This document shows, piece by piece, positions 49,666-58,111 of a stretch of 64,000 nt of DNA. A model generated the notes under the pieces. It searched no databases. It was not told where the DNA came from and was given only the letters and a program-made list of their open reading frames with translations. Within the stretch, counting starts at the first letter, position 1, and each line of letters opens with the position of its first letter. Source of the stretch: Enterobacter genomosp. O (GTDB lineage: Bacteria; Pseudomonadota; Gammaproteobacteria; Enterobacterales; Enterobacteriaceae); the NCBI RefSeq assembly GCF_001022965.1, contig NZ_LECZ01000026.1, forward strand, positions 620,001 to 684,000, read 5' to 3'. The translations under genes were made by a program, and so were the position numbers.

Positions 49666-51531
49666 TCAGTCGGTGAGAATTTCTTCATCCGTATCCATTG
49701 TGGATGGTGATGAATCTATTTTTGTTGTAAGAAACACCCGATTCAGTAGTCTTTGCTTCAGGGCGCGTCTTCGCTCATTGTAGAAATCCGGGAAGCGACT
49801 GAACTCAATATTTTCATCCGAAACTAACAGCATTGATGGCGAGTAGTTGTTTGATGACTGAGATAACCATTGTTTCAGGGAAGTATCCTGTTTACTTATA
49901 TTCTGAGAGTGATTCAGTAAATGAAGATTCGGTATGGTGTCCCAGTGTTCCGGATTTTCATAAAAGCTGAGGTTCTCCGGTGAATTCGCAACATAATCTA
50001 ATTTTTCAAGATATTTCTTTGAAAAATGATTTTTTGGGTGAAGGTGATCAATATGAAATACCTCGGTCGGATTCATTTCAGGGAACAGAAGATGCAATAG
50101 TGCACGGCAACGACCTTCGCCATATCTGATATTGAGAAGGCTTTCGATGTATTCGTCGTCAAATCTGAGGTCCTTATTCGAGCCTTTATATCTGTCAATA
50201 ATCTTCTCAAGAGGAAAATGAATATCTGAAAGACTATTTTTCATTACATCTCTGATGCTCGTGAGTAGCGCATCGGCCTGGCTTCCAAAGATCCCTTTCA
50301 GGAGTACCATGTAAAACCACTGGCTAATTACTGAACGTTCATTGTGGTTTTTATTCAGGAGATTAATCGTTGTATATAATGGGTGTCCACTGGTTTGCTT
50401 TTTGTAAAGCCAGTAGACCACAGGAATGACTGCGTTTTTAGATATCAAAGACTGCGGGTTGATGCCGAATCGTCTGATGAGAATAAAAGTCTCCTTGATA
50501 CAGGATTTTATTTCAGACCATTGCTGTTGTATCTTACCGACCTCCTCTGAAGTGAAGTTTTTTACTTTGAACCGAACGTCAGAGTCAATAAGCATCAGGC
50601 TGGTTTTTAAGAACCAGTCTCTTTCAATATAAAACCCCATTTCATTATTCTGATAAATATTTTTTGTCAGTTCATCCAGTTCTCTTCTGAAATCGCCCTG
50701 CCAGTGTGCTACCGCTATTGACATCAGTAAGTCGGAGAACTCAAGTTTTGTCCCCCCGCTGTTCGTGCGGATGAAAACATCCAGCACATGATCAATGTCC
50801 TGACTGCTCTCATTGAAGTAGTGGATAAGATTCTCAGTTCTTATCTTGGTATAAAGTTTAAGCAGGGTTTTTCTGGAAAATTCACTGGAAATGAGTCCTC
50901 TTTTTTCGAGTTCTGGTACGACAACGTTAAATAAAATATCATCCGGAGAATTATGTTGCTCGTATTTGAATATTTCGTGCAGGCAGAACCAGTGATGTTT
51001 GTTATCGGTAAGTGAATCTGTGTATTGCTTGTCGGTGAGGAACCTGAAGTTATACTTCATCATGAGTTCGTCGTCTGACTTAAGTGGCGCTGTTAAATCG
51101 ACGTAAAGCTTTCTGGGCGGCAGGATGCGATCATCCTGTGCCGAAGGCCACCACACCCGCGGTTGTTTATACGCATACGTTCCACACAATCCAATATATA
51201 ATGATGTGAGACGCTGCTGACCATCAATCACCGCCTTGAAATCATGAAATCCAGCATTTGTTGCTACGCAGGGGTTTTCTTCATTAAATCGCTGACAGTA
51301 TTCTTTCAGGAATTCATAAAATTTGTAATCGTTTTTAATACTGGCACTACGGATATCCCACATCATGAAAGAGTTTATCGGGTAGTCTCGCATGATGGAA
51401 TCAAACAGCAAACATATTTGACTGCTGCTCCAGACGAACTTCCTCTGAATTGCAGGCAGAAGATAGTGGCGTAAATTAATTGAATCTATCGCTTGTTTTA
51501 TCGTTATTGCTTTTTCATACTGGCCAGCCAT
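49666..51531 (-). CDS. GmrSD-like DUF262/DUF1524 endonuclease
   Basis: 621 residues from the second ATG pair (MAGQYEKAITIKQ) behind GAGG. N-terminal DUF262 domain with AIQRKFVWSSSQ and VIDGQQRLTSLYIG, the ParB-like nucleotide site; C-terminal DUF1524/HNH-like region with FHIDHLHPKNHFS. This single-chain build is that of type IV (modification-dependent) enzymes such as GmrSD and BrxU, which cut glucosylated or other modified phage DNA. It adjoins the type I operon and complements it against modified phages (inference). Confidence 0.85.
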   Translation of the reverse strand: MAGQYEKAITIKQAIDSINLRHYLLPAIQRKFVWSSSQICLLFDSIMRDYPINSFMMWDIRSASIKNDYKFYEFLKEYCQRFNEENPCVATNAGFHDFKAVIDGQQRLTSLYIGLCGTYAYKQPRVWWPSAQDDRILPPRKLYVDLTAPLKSDDELMMKYNFRFLTDKQYTDSLTDNKHHWFCLHEIFKYEQHNSPDDILFNVVVPELEKRGLISSEFSRKTLLKLYTKIRTENLIHYFNESSQDIDHVLDVFIRTNSGGTKLEFSDLLMSIAVAHWQGDFRRELDELTKNIYQNNEMGFYIERDWFLKTSLMLIDSDVRFKVKNFTSEEVGKIQQQWSEIKSCIKETFILIRRFGINPQSLISKNAVIPVVYWLYKKQTSGHPLYTTINLLNKNHNERSVISQWFYMVLLKGIFGSQADALLTSIRDVMKNSLSDIHFPLEKIIDRYKGSNKDLRFDDEYIESLLNIRYGEGRCRALLHLLFPEMNPTEVFHIDHLHPKNHFSKKYLEKLDYVANSPENLSFYENPEHWDTIPNLHLLNHSQNISKQDTSLKQWLSQSSNNYSPSMLLVSDENIEFSRFPDFYNERRRALKQRLLNRVFLTTKIDSSPSTMDTDEEILTD

Positions 51532-51604
51532 CATAAACCTCATATGTTATATTAGCTGGCCTATTTTAATTTAAAGCATGTCGGTAGTACAGTCTTTGCA
51601 CAAA

Positions 51605-51934
51605 CTAATTTATGCAGTGGAAAAGCTGACGGCTCGGTTTGTGTTTTTCATTCGGGTAGACTCGCATTGCCGAAGCACAAAGTGATGAAACCTGTCTTGC
51701 TATATTTTTACCGAAGTTAACAAGAAGGCCGTGCTTTATTTTTTCACCGTCTGCCCTGATGCTGATGATAAAACTGGACTGGTATACCGTTATGTCTGTC
51801 AGGTCATTGCCAAATGTCACGTTGGCGGCTCTGTTTATTTCACTTTCATAATCTCTCAGGTCAGTGTTAAGTCTTGCAGCCGCATCTACAAGTGCATATT
51901 CTTTTTCAATAATCATAATTTTCTCACTTTTCAT
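51605..51934 (-). CDS. Small unrecognised protein, phage-like
   Basis: 109 residues from ATG 51934; MIIEKEYALVD six codons later is an alternative start. Hydrophilic, mixed alpha/beta (LNTDLRDYESEINRAANVTF, SFIISIRADGEKIKHGLLVN). Resembles small accessory ORFs of temperate phages and islands in size and composition, but I cannot name a family. End of the minus-strand set that begins at 56131. Confidence 0.5.
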   Translation of the reverse strand: MKSEKIMIIEKEYALVDAAARLNTDLRDYESEINRAANVTFGNDLTDITVYQSSFIISIRADGEKIKHGLLVNFGKNIARQVSSLCASAMRVYPNEKHKPSRQLFHCIN

Positions 51935-51974
51935 ATTAACGTGATTTAATCATCACTAATAATATGTTGTAATT

Positions 51975-52688
51975 TTAATTACGATTATTCGTTTGTTTGC
52001 TCCCGTAATGCATTATCTGATGAATAATGTTCATGTGGGGTAACGCTTCCATAAAGTCAGACTGCTCAATCAGTGAAATGAGCGCGGTATCGATTTCAAA
52101 CGTTACATCCGGTATTACCTCAACCAGCCTGATTCGGGACAGGGATATAACGAACACGCCCGATAAAGCACATCCGGCAAGATACCACTCCGCATGGCTG
52201 CAAAGCAGGCGATAGGGATGAACGGTATGGCTGACGTTTTCGTCAGTTCTGATACGCACCTGCGTCTGGTTAATTATGGCGAGCGTCAGTCTGCTGAAAT
52301 CACCGAACAGTGTGGGTTTCTGACGCGGCTCCGGGAGCATAATCCTGTAGGGGGAAGGGTGCTCCCCGTCAAGCAGAAGGCTCAGCAGTTTGGCATCCAT
52401 CGCGGGTAGCAGACGGTCAAGATGCAGCAGTCTCGCCAGTATCTTCATATCCCGTTCCGTGCGGCGACGAAAGTAATGCGAGGCAAGCTGATACACGCCG
52501 TTGTTCTGTTCAATATCAAGATACGTGAGGCGGACGTTAAAATCCCGTCGCAGCGTGCGCGTCGTTACCCCAAATTCCTCAGCCAGCGTCCCGATATGCA
52601 GCTTTTCACCCTGAAACAGACGGCTCAGGATGATGGAGAGGCGGGTTGCCAGTCTGTCATGTTCATTCTCTTTTGTTATCAGCGTCAT
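51975..52688 (-). CDS. WYL-domain transcriptional regulator
   Basis: 237 residues. N-terminal DeoR-like winged helix (LHIGTLAEEFGVTTRTLRRDF), then a WYL domain (VHPYRLLCSHAEWYLAGCAL...SLSRI) that senses nucleic-acid-related ligands in other members (BrxR, CapW, PafBC). WYL regulators are common in defence islands. It ends a run of same-strand genes and may control it. Confidence 0.85.
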   Translation of the reverse strand: MTLITKENEHDRLATRLSIILSRLFQGEKLHIGTLAEEFGVTTRTLRRDFNVRLTYLDIEQNNGVYQLASHYFRRRTERDMKILARLLHLDRLLPAMDAKLLSLLLDGEHPSPYRIMLPEPRQKPTLFGDFSRLTLAIINQTQVRIRTDENVSHTVHPYRLLCSHAEWYLAGCALSGVFVISLSRIRLVEVIPDVTFEIDTALISLIEQSDFMEALPHMNIIHQIMHYGSKQTNNRN

Positions 52689-52790
52689 ACATCGTTCCCG
52701 AATTTTGCCGGGGAATGATGCCAGCAGTAGCGGACAGGATTTGTCCGCCCTCTGAACTTTTTTAAAGCCTGATAACCTTAAATATAAGCG

Positions 52791-53540
52791 TTAAGCGTCT
52801 GTACTCTCGGGTGAATACAGATGCTTCTGGCGCATGTAGGCAATAAAGATGCAGGATGGGATCGTGACCCGGTATGCGGGACCGGCTAAATCTATCAGCA
52901 GCCAGAGAGAACTGAGCACCCAGCCCACGGGACCGGCAAATGCGCCCATGGTCCGCGTCAGCATGGCATTTCCTGCGAACGTCAGCCCTCTGCCTAGCAG
53001 GGCTTTCGCCACGCCATTTGTGACCACAAGCGCCATCTGATAGGCCGCAAACCCGGATGTTTTTATTCCCGCCTGGATTGCCATGGTCAGCAGCTCCGGC
53101 GTGGGATTGCTGTAGCCCGTCTGCAACTCTTCCGCCACGGTCTTTAACTGGTCAGGCGTCATCTTCTCAAGACTTTTCTCCAGGATCTTCATCAGCAGGT
53201 TCATTTCAATCGTCTCGACGCTGGACTTGCTGTTGTAGTTCACCTTCATTTTATCACAGGCATCGGTGAGTATTTCCCGGTACAGCACCCCTTTACCCCA
53301 GCGGAGCAGCGTGGCGAAGCTGTTCGCCCCAAATGTCTGAACCTCGGCGGCAATGGCATCCCAGTAGCGCGGATGGTTGGGCTTGTGTTTTTTATACTGA
53401 GGATCGTAAGTCAGCGTTTCCGTGATGCGTGCCAGCCCGTCTTTTGGATCGCAAATCAGCACAGAAACCAGTAAATCCAGATCGTCACGATGGCAGTGGC
53501 GCAGAAACTCAAGGTCAGGGTCGTGTCGGTAGGTAGCCAT
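52791..53540 (-). CDS. YaaW family protein (UPF0174)
   Basis: 249 residues. N-terminal DUF3944-type motif (YRHDPDLEFLRHCHRDDLDLL), then the YaaW/ubiquinol-cytochrome-c-chaperone-like helical domain (ILEKSLEKMTPDQLKTVAEE), and a hydrophobic Gly-rich C-terminus (AFAGPVGWVLSSLWLLIDLAGPAYRV-type segment) that may insert in membranes. Ribosome site GAGG before ATG. Paralogous to chromosomal yaaW; function unknown. Confidence 0.85.
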   Translation of the reverse strand: MATYRHDPDLEFLRHCHRDDLDLLVSVLICDPKDGLARITETLTYDPQYKKHKPNHPRYWDAIAAEVQTFGANSFATLLRWGKGVLYREILTDACDKMKVNYNSKSSVETIEMNLLMKILEKSLEKMTPDQLKTVAEELQTGYSNPTPELLTMAIQAGIKTSGFAAYQMALVVTNGVAKALLGRGLTFAGNAMLTRTMGAFAGPVGWVLSSLWLLIDLAGPAYRVTIPSCIFIAYMRQKHLYSPESTDA

Positions 53541-53619
53541 ATTTTACCTCATAGCGGATATTGGACCTGACAGTTTAAGGATGTCCCCGGACAGGGCGTG
53601 TCCGGCTGAAAAAGAAAAA

Positions 53620-53652
53620 GTAAAAAAAAAAACCTGCCCGAAAGCAGGTTTC
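53620..53652 (-). terminator. Rho-independent terminator after the 53677-54063 gene
   Basis: On the minus strand AACCTGC-TTTCGG-GCAGGTT followed by ten or more T. It splits the minus-strand gene run: 53677-56131 upstream, YaaW and the WYL regulator downstream. Confidence 0.88.
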
Positions 53653-53676
53653 TGTTCACCGGATATCGCGTACCGG

Positions 53677-54063
53677 TTACTTTTTACGCCATTCCTTTTC
53701 CACTTTATCCGCAAAGGCATCGCACTGTCGGGCATATTCCGGGTTATAGAGCAGCTCCGACTGCGAAAGCTGCATGGCGGTCATGCTGCCATTACGGGCA
53801 TTAGATTCGAGCCAGGTTCTGCCATAGGTTTTGTTCATCACCTGGAGCACCCGGTTGAATACCGGTCCGTTGAAGCGGGCATTGAGATTGACGCCTTTTA
53901 TCTGAAGGCCGCTGTCACTGGTCTGGGTCAGGCGGGTGGAGTACATCGCGCAGAAGGTCGAGTTGGTAATCATCTGAGCGTCGGCCTGCTCGTCGGCAAG
54001 CGCACTGTGGCTGAAGGCGGAAAGCAGAAGGGTGGCAGTTAACAGTTTAAAAATTTTCATCAT
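53677..54063 (-). CDS. Secreted protein of unknown function
   Basis: 128 residues with a clear signal peptide (MMKIFKLLTATLLLSAFSHS, cleavage ALA|DE near residue 23). The mature part is helical with two cysteines (NSTFCAMYST, YARQCDAFAD) likely to pair in the periplasm. Not a lipoprotein. Family not recognised; build resembles small periplasmic proteins carried by enterobacterial islands. Confidence 0.7.
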   Translation of the reverse strand: MMKIFKLLTATLLLSAFSHSALADEQADAQMITNSTFCAMYSTRLTQTSDSGLQIKGVNLNARFNGPVFNRVLQVMNKTYGRTWLESNARNGSMTAMQLSQSELLYNPEYARQCDAFADKVEKEWRKK

Positions 54064-54137
54064 GTTCCCTTATGGATTGAAAAGCGGAGACAGCCTGCCA
54101 CACGGGGTGGTCAGGAGATGTCCGGCAGAGGAAAAAG

Positions 54138-54377
54138 TCAGGGTTTCAGCGAGGGAGCCAGTCGCCAGCGGTGAGGGCCAGCGGATTCGAGCACAAAGGC
54201 CAGATGGGTGAGGTCCCGTCTTGCCGTACGGGGAGAGACGTCAAATCGTCGGGTGATATAGCGAACAGATATTGTCTGACCGTAAAACAGCACCATGGTC
54301 AGCCGGATAAGCCGTTCTCCCTGTCCGGTAGCGTGTTGCCTGCGACGATTAACGTTCATCGTTGCCATACGCGCCAT
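54138..54377 (-). CDS. Small HTH protein, DeoR-like
   Basis: 79 residues, almost only one winged helix: QTISVRYITRRFDVSPRTARRDL, then a wing (ESAGPHRWRLAP). Its sequence resembles the N-terminal HTH of the WYL regulator two genes away (TRTLRRDF versus PRTARRDL), so it may be a stripped paralogue. The start overlaps the upstream gene by 22 bp; ATGs three and six codons later are possible. Confidence 0.7.
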   Translation of the reverse strand: MARMATMNVNRRRQHATGQGERLIRLTMVLFYGQTISVRYITRRFDVSPRTARRDLTHLAFVLESAGPHRWRLAPSLKP

Positions 54378-54820
54378 CGGTCCCCTTTCTGAAATCTATC
54401 GAGGTGCCTGGCAAGCCATATATCAGGGCATGAGTTGCCTGTAACGCAGCTTGCAGTAAACCGGTGGCAGTTAAAGTCGAGCAGGCTGTAGGGATAGCGC
54501 TGACCCACTGCCGCCTGTGCCCGTTCAGCGGCTTGCGTACAACCCTGTGGGATCAAGTCCATACAGTCGGTATACACCGAGATAGCGGAGTTCCAGCCAT
54601 CGAGCCGGTCAAGAAACTCACGGGCCTGACTTCGGATAACGATGCCGTCACCGTCAAGATGAACAATGTCGCCGTTACCCACATAGATACCGCTGTGTGC
54701 GGCAAGGCCAAAAAGCAGTTCGCACTGCACGATACCGCCGTAAGCCGGTTCATCGACGCAGGACAGAATGCAGTTATCGATAAATGAATCCACGAAGTTA
54801 AGCAGCAGAAGCCGGTACAT
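54356..54820 (-). CDS. LRAT/NlpC-P60-like cysteine enzyme
   Basis: 154 residues from the ATG behind AAGGAACTG; a longer frame exists but has no ribosome site. Permuted NlpC/P60 (LRAT-like) arrangement: His42 and His54 in AHSGIYVGNGDIVHLDG, then the nucleophile Cys118 in DFNCHRFTASC. Members hydrolyse or transfer acyl groups or cleave amide bonds. No signal peptide, so it acts inside the cell unless exported otherwise. Substrate unknown. Confidence 0.7.
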   Translation of the reverse strand: MYRLLLLNFVDSFIDNCILSCVDEPAYGGIVQCELLFGLAAHSGIYVGNGDIVHLDGDGIVIRSQAREFLDRLDGWNSAISVYTDCMDLIPQGCTQAAERAQAAVGQRYPYSLLDFNCHRFTASCVTGNSCPDIWLARHLDRFQKGDRWRVWQR

Positions 54821-54878
54821 AACATTCAGTTCCTTACTACGGGGGAGAGGGGGGATGCGTGGGAAACCGGGTGAATAC

Positions 54879-55307
54879 TCAGCTTTCCCACAACGTACGG
54901 ACCGTGAAAACCCCCATATCGTGGTAAGCCATAAAGTTATGCTCCCACAGCGACCAGAACTCACGGGCGTCGACATGAGAGATATCGCCACAGCGGGAAA
55001 GCCACGTGTACTGATGCGTCCAGCTCACATCGACATCTTTTTCAAGTTCAGGCCACGGATGTCCTGCATAGTGAAAATCGGTGACGTAATCGAGCTGCCA
55101 GCCTTCTCCGGCAGGGATGAGGCGTATTTCGACCGGATGCCAGCCACCCGTTTCCGGTGAGTATTCAGGGTCACGAAAGTTAATGGTTAATCCGGTGATG
55201 GGGTGACGATGAGGCGGTTTTTGCGCGACGATATCCAGAAGCAGTCGGGTGAACGACCGGGAGAGCGGCAGCACATAGCCGCCCTGCAATATAGCGGGTG
55301 ATGACAT
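54879..55307 (-). CDS. DUF2787 family protein
   Basis: 142 residues. The core NFRDPEYSPETGGWHPVEIR is characteristic of DUF2787, a family of unknown function frequent in enterobacterial and Vibrio mobile islands. Good ribosome site (AGGAAATTC) before ATG. Soluble, aromatic-rich C-terminus (WTHQYTWLSRCGDISHVDAREF). Confidence 0.75.
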   Translation of the reverse strand: MSSPAILQGGYVLPLSRSFTRLLLDIVAQKPPHRHPITGLTINFRDPEYSPETGGWHPVEIRLIPAGEGWQLDYVTDFHYAGHPWPELEKDVDVSWTHQYTWLSRCGDISHVDAREFWSLWEHNFMAYHDMGVFTVRTLWES

Positions 55308-55353
55308 AGTGAATTTCCTGATTTTGGGTTAACGGAACACAGAAAAAGCGGGG

Positions 55354-55785
55354 TTAGTCCTGACTGAGCGCGGTAAGCTGCGTCATACGATGCTGCCAGT
55401 CGGCATAACAACGGTGCATAAAGAGTCTGCTGCTGTCCGCTTCGATAAGGCAGATATCCGGACTTCTGAGCACAGCGGCAAGAAACCCGGCGTTGTTGGT
55501 GCTGCCCTGACCAAACAGCGGGCGGAACACACGCGACGGGAAACTGTCCTGCTGCTGTTCAAGAATGGCGTGAATAGCATCAAGCGTTATCCATTCACGG
55601 GAGAACAGGCCTCCTTCGCCATTGGCGGTTAAGCGCAGGGCAAGGCTTCCGGTTTCATCCTCCTGGCCCAGCTCATACGTCAGCAGGCCCTTACTGTGGG
55701 GGCTGATTTTCTCGGCCTCACCACTGTAGAACACGGTATAGCTTTCGGTAACAGTGGCTTCGGTAGCGATTTTTTTCTTACTCAT
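55354..55785 (-). CDS. Unrecognised island protein
   Basis: 143 residues; lysine-rich start (MSKKKIATEATVTESYTVFY), then an alpha/beta region (REWITLDAIHAILEQQQDSF, FRPLFGQGSTNNAGFLAAVL). Starts 8 bp inside the preceding gene, implying translational coupling. No motif or family identified. Confidence 0.6.
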   Translation of the reverse strand: MSKKKIATEATVTESYTVFYSGEAEKISPHSKGLLTYELGQEDETGSLALRLTANGEGGLFSREWITLDAIHAILEQQQDSFPSRVFRPLFGQGSTNNAGFLAAVLRSPDICLIEADSSRLFMHRCYADWQHRMTQLTALSQD

Positions 55786-56131
55786 GGTTCAGCGCCTCAA
55801 TCAGATTCTGTAGCTCAGTGATAATGGTCGTTTCCGGGAATACCAGATAGATACCCTGTCCGTTATCACAGACGATACCGAGAAGCAGATACCAGCCATC
55901 ATCAAGTGCGGTGACGTATTCCGGGTTAGTCAGTGCGACTGCCAGCAGCGGGTCTTCGGGGAGCGTGTCATCGTGGTTGAGATGCCAGAGCAGGGTTCCC
56001 GTTTCGTTCCAGAAAGCGGTAAAGAGGTCGATATCATCGACGGGGCCGAAGATTTCATTGCTGAGGGACGCCAGTGTGGAGGCGGGCAGGTTGAGAAGGG
56101 GAAGACTGGTGGGGGTCGTGAGTTTAAACAT
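55778..56131 (-). CDS. Unrecognised island protein, first gene of the minus-strand set
   Basis: 117 residues from MFKLTTPTSL, chosen for its GGAGATAATC ribosome site; the longer frame would need an ATG about 70 codons upstream with none. Acidic protein (DDIDLFTAFWNETGTLLWHL, LPEDPLLAVALTNPEYVTAL). Family unknown. Its promoter region carries a CRP-like palindrome. Confidence 0.6.
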   Translation of the reverse strand: MFKLTTPTSLPLLNLPASTLASLSNEIFGPVDDIDLFTAFWNETGTLLWHLNHDDTLPEDPLLAVALTNPEYVTALDDGWYLLLGIVCDNGQGIYLVFPETTIITELQNLIEALNHE

Positions 56132-56625
56132 GATTATCTCCATAATGACTTGATTTACATGGAAATAATATGTGCATAAAAAGAGATTTTTTACGGTCAT
56201 AGTCGTTGGTGTGGGTGAGCTTTGTGAATGTACAAAATCAAAGCACCCGCAGATGTGAAATGTGACGAGTGTCACAATAATAAAAAATGAATAGAGTGTG
56301 GTTTGATTATGGAAAGGTTGATTCACCCTTAAGTTGGGCTGCATATTGTCAAAACCATTACTTTAATCTATTGATTTAAAAAGTATTAATTTTAAATACC
56401 TTATGAGGTCGTTTTTCAGGCGATAATCGGTGAGGTGTATCACCATTTTCTTATTTCAGAGCCTCAAAAGTTGACTTACTTTGGGCGACGCATCCGGAAC
56501 ACAATTTTTTTATATGGTTTAACGCTATTTTCCCTTTTCCCTGAGCAGGAGTACTCCTGATGAATCATCATGGTCTTTCTGACTTGAGTATTAAATGTCA
56601 ATGGGCATGTAAGAGCTGATTTTTC
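56132..56625. promoter_or_regulatory. Divergent control region between the minus-strand set and the integrase
   Basis: 494 bp, AT-rich, with no gene I can support. It must contain the promoters of both divergent units, possibly integrase-binding arm sites, and the CRP-type palindrome listed separately. Confidence 0.55.
56259..56278. promoter_or_regulatory. CRP-type palindrome
   Basis: TGTGAC-GAGT-GTCACA (56261-56276) is a perfect inverted repeat that contains the exact CRP core TGTGA-N6-TCACA, flanked by AA and AAT as in strong sites. It lies about 130 bp before the 55778-56131 start and 350 bp before the integrase start. Confidence 0.6.
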
Positions 56626-58038
56626 ATGAGCTTGAAAGTGATGTTACGAATAAATAAGCTTATCCCATTGTTGGCCGACATATTAACTTACTCATTACCA
56701 TCTGAATTTTCAGAGGACCATGTACATATTATGAATATTAATTACCCTTTAAATAAAATAACGCAAGCGTTGGATGAAAAGAGCATCGCTGCTGCTCATA
56801 AAAATTCCTTCGATGTAGATGTGGAGGTTCATGAATATTCCGACCATGGAGTATCTAATGCTATAGAATATTCAGAGGTTGCACCTAAAAATACTGGAGG
56901 TGTTTTTACTAAAGCCTTTCTTGATGAATATAAAATCCGTGCAGTACAAACAGGCCGGACTATCGAAGCCAGCGATACAAAATGTACCGGGTTTAAGGCT
57001 ATATTCCACTCATCCGGACGCATTAAGTTTATTGTCCGCAAAAGTATTCGCGGAAAGAATGTTTACGTTTCCGTAGGAAGTTACCCTGAATTTTCCATTA
57101 ATAACGCAAGGGAGCATGCCTTTAAAATAATTCAGGAGCTTAAGGCTTCCGTTGAGACTTATGGTGAGCGTTTTCTTACTCACAGTAAAATGACGTTTAA
57201 TGAGCTTGTGGATGAGTATGAGAAAAGCGTACTCAGCACGGGCGTTAAGCGTTCAGCTAACACCGATCTTTCTAAGATCCGTAAATACCTGCGCCCTCTT
57301 CTCGGTGACAAAAAGCTGGCAGGTATGACGGAGGCAGATATTCTGAGCTATCTGCATAATCTCGATCTCAAGCCTGCCACCCGCAACCGCCATCTGGCGC
57401 TCATTAAAGCGGTGTTTACCTGGGCTATACGCATGGGATACACCAGCCGCTCTCCGGCGCTTTATATCAAAGCGCTGCCTGAAGTGACGTCAGATCGCCG
57501 CGCCATGGATGACTCCCAGCTTCAGCGCTGGATGGAAGTCTGTGAGCGCTGGCGTAATGGTAAACCCGATCATGAAGCCCTTGCTCTGCTCATGTTCCTT
57601 GCCCTGACGGGACTGCGTCTGGGGGAAACCCGTCACCTCCGTCTTGAAGATGTGGACTGGAGCCGGAAGGTTATCACCCTGCGCCATACCAAAAACGGCA
57701 AACTCCGCCGTGTACCGGTATGTGATAAGGCTTTCGTTCTTCTGACAGAACAGCGTCAGCATCTGGGTGATGAAGGCTGGGTATTTCCGGGCAAGGGGAC
57801 CGATAATCCGGTTTCTGAGCCGCGTCGCCTGCAAAAACGGCTTTGTGAGGCTGCGGGTATTCCTCCGTTCACCATCCATGAGATGCGTCACACCTTTGCG
57901 ACAAAGCTCATTGAGAGCGGGGCCGACATTCACACCGTCAAAGACTTACTGGGTCACAGCACTATCAAAGTAACGGAACTTTACCTGCACGCTTCCCCTG
58001 CGCGTTACCACGAAGTCGTTAACCGGGCGATGGGGTAA
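56626..58038 (+). CDS. Tyrosine-type site-specific integrase
   Basis: 470 residues. Arm-binding DUF4102-like domain about 88-170 (GRIKFIVRKSIRGKNVYVSV), core-binding domain about 185-280, catalytic domain with Arg331 (TGLRLGETRHL), His418/Arg421 (HEMRHTF), His near DLLGHST and Tyr453 (TELYLHAS). All catalytic residues are present. The first about 87 residues, AT-rich and without known domain, are an unusual extension; a later start (e.g. 56731) is possible. Followed by the DUF927 gene. Confidence 0.9.
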   Translation: MSLKVMLRINKLIPLLADILTYSLPSEFSEDHVHIMNINYPLNKITQALDEKSIAAAHKNSFDVDVEVHEYSDHGVSNAIEYSEVAPKNTGGVFTKAFLDEYKIRAVQTGRTIEASDTKCTGFKAIFHSSGRIKFIVRKSIRGKNVYVSVGSYPEFSINNAREHAFKIIQELKASVETYGERFLTHSKMTFNELVDEYEKSVLSTGVKRSANTDLSKIRKYLRPLLGDKKLAGMTEADILSYLHNLDLKPATRNRHLALIKAVFTWAIRMGYTSRSPALYIKALPEVTSDRRAMDDSQLQRWMEVCERWRNGKPDHEALALLMFLALTGLRLGETRHLRLEDVDWSRKVITLRHTKNGKLRRVPVCDKAFVLLTEQRQHLGDEGWVFPGKGTDNPVSEPRRLQKRLCEAAGIPPFTIHEMRHTFATKLIESGADIHTVKDLLGHSTIKVTELYLHASPARYHEVVNRAMG

Positions 58039-58111
58039 CAACCTTCACTCAACGATATGGTTTTTAACTATGGTTCTGATGCCACCCGTTTTCTGACGGT
58101 GGCGTAATTTG

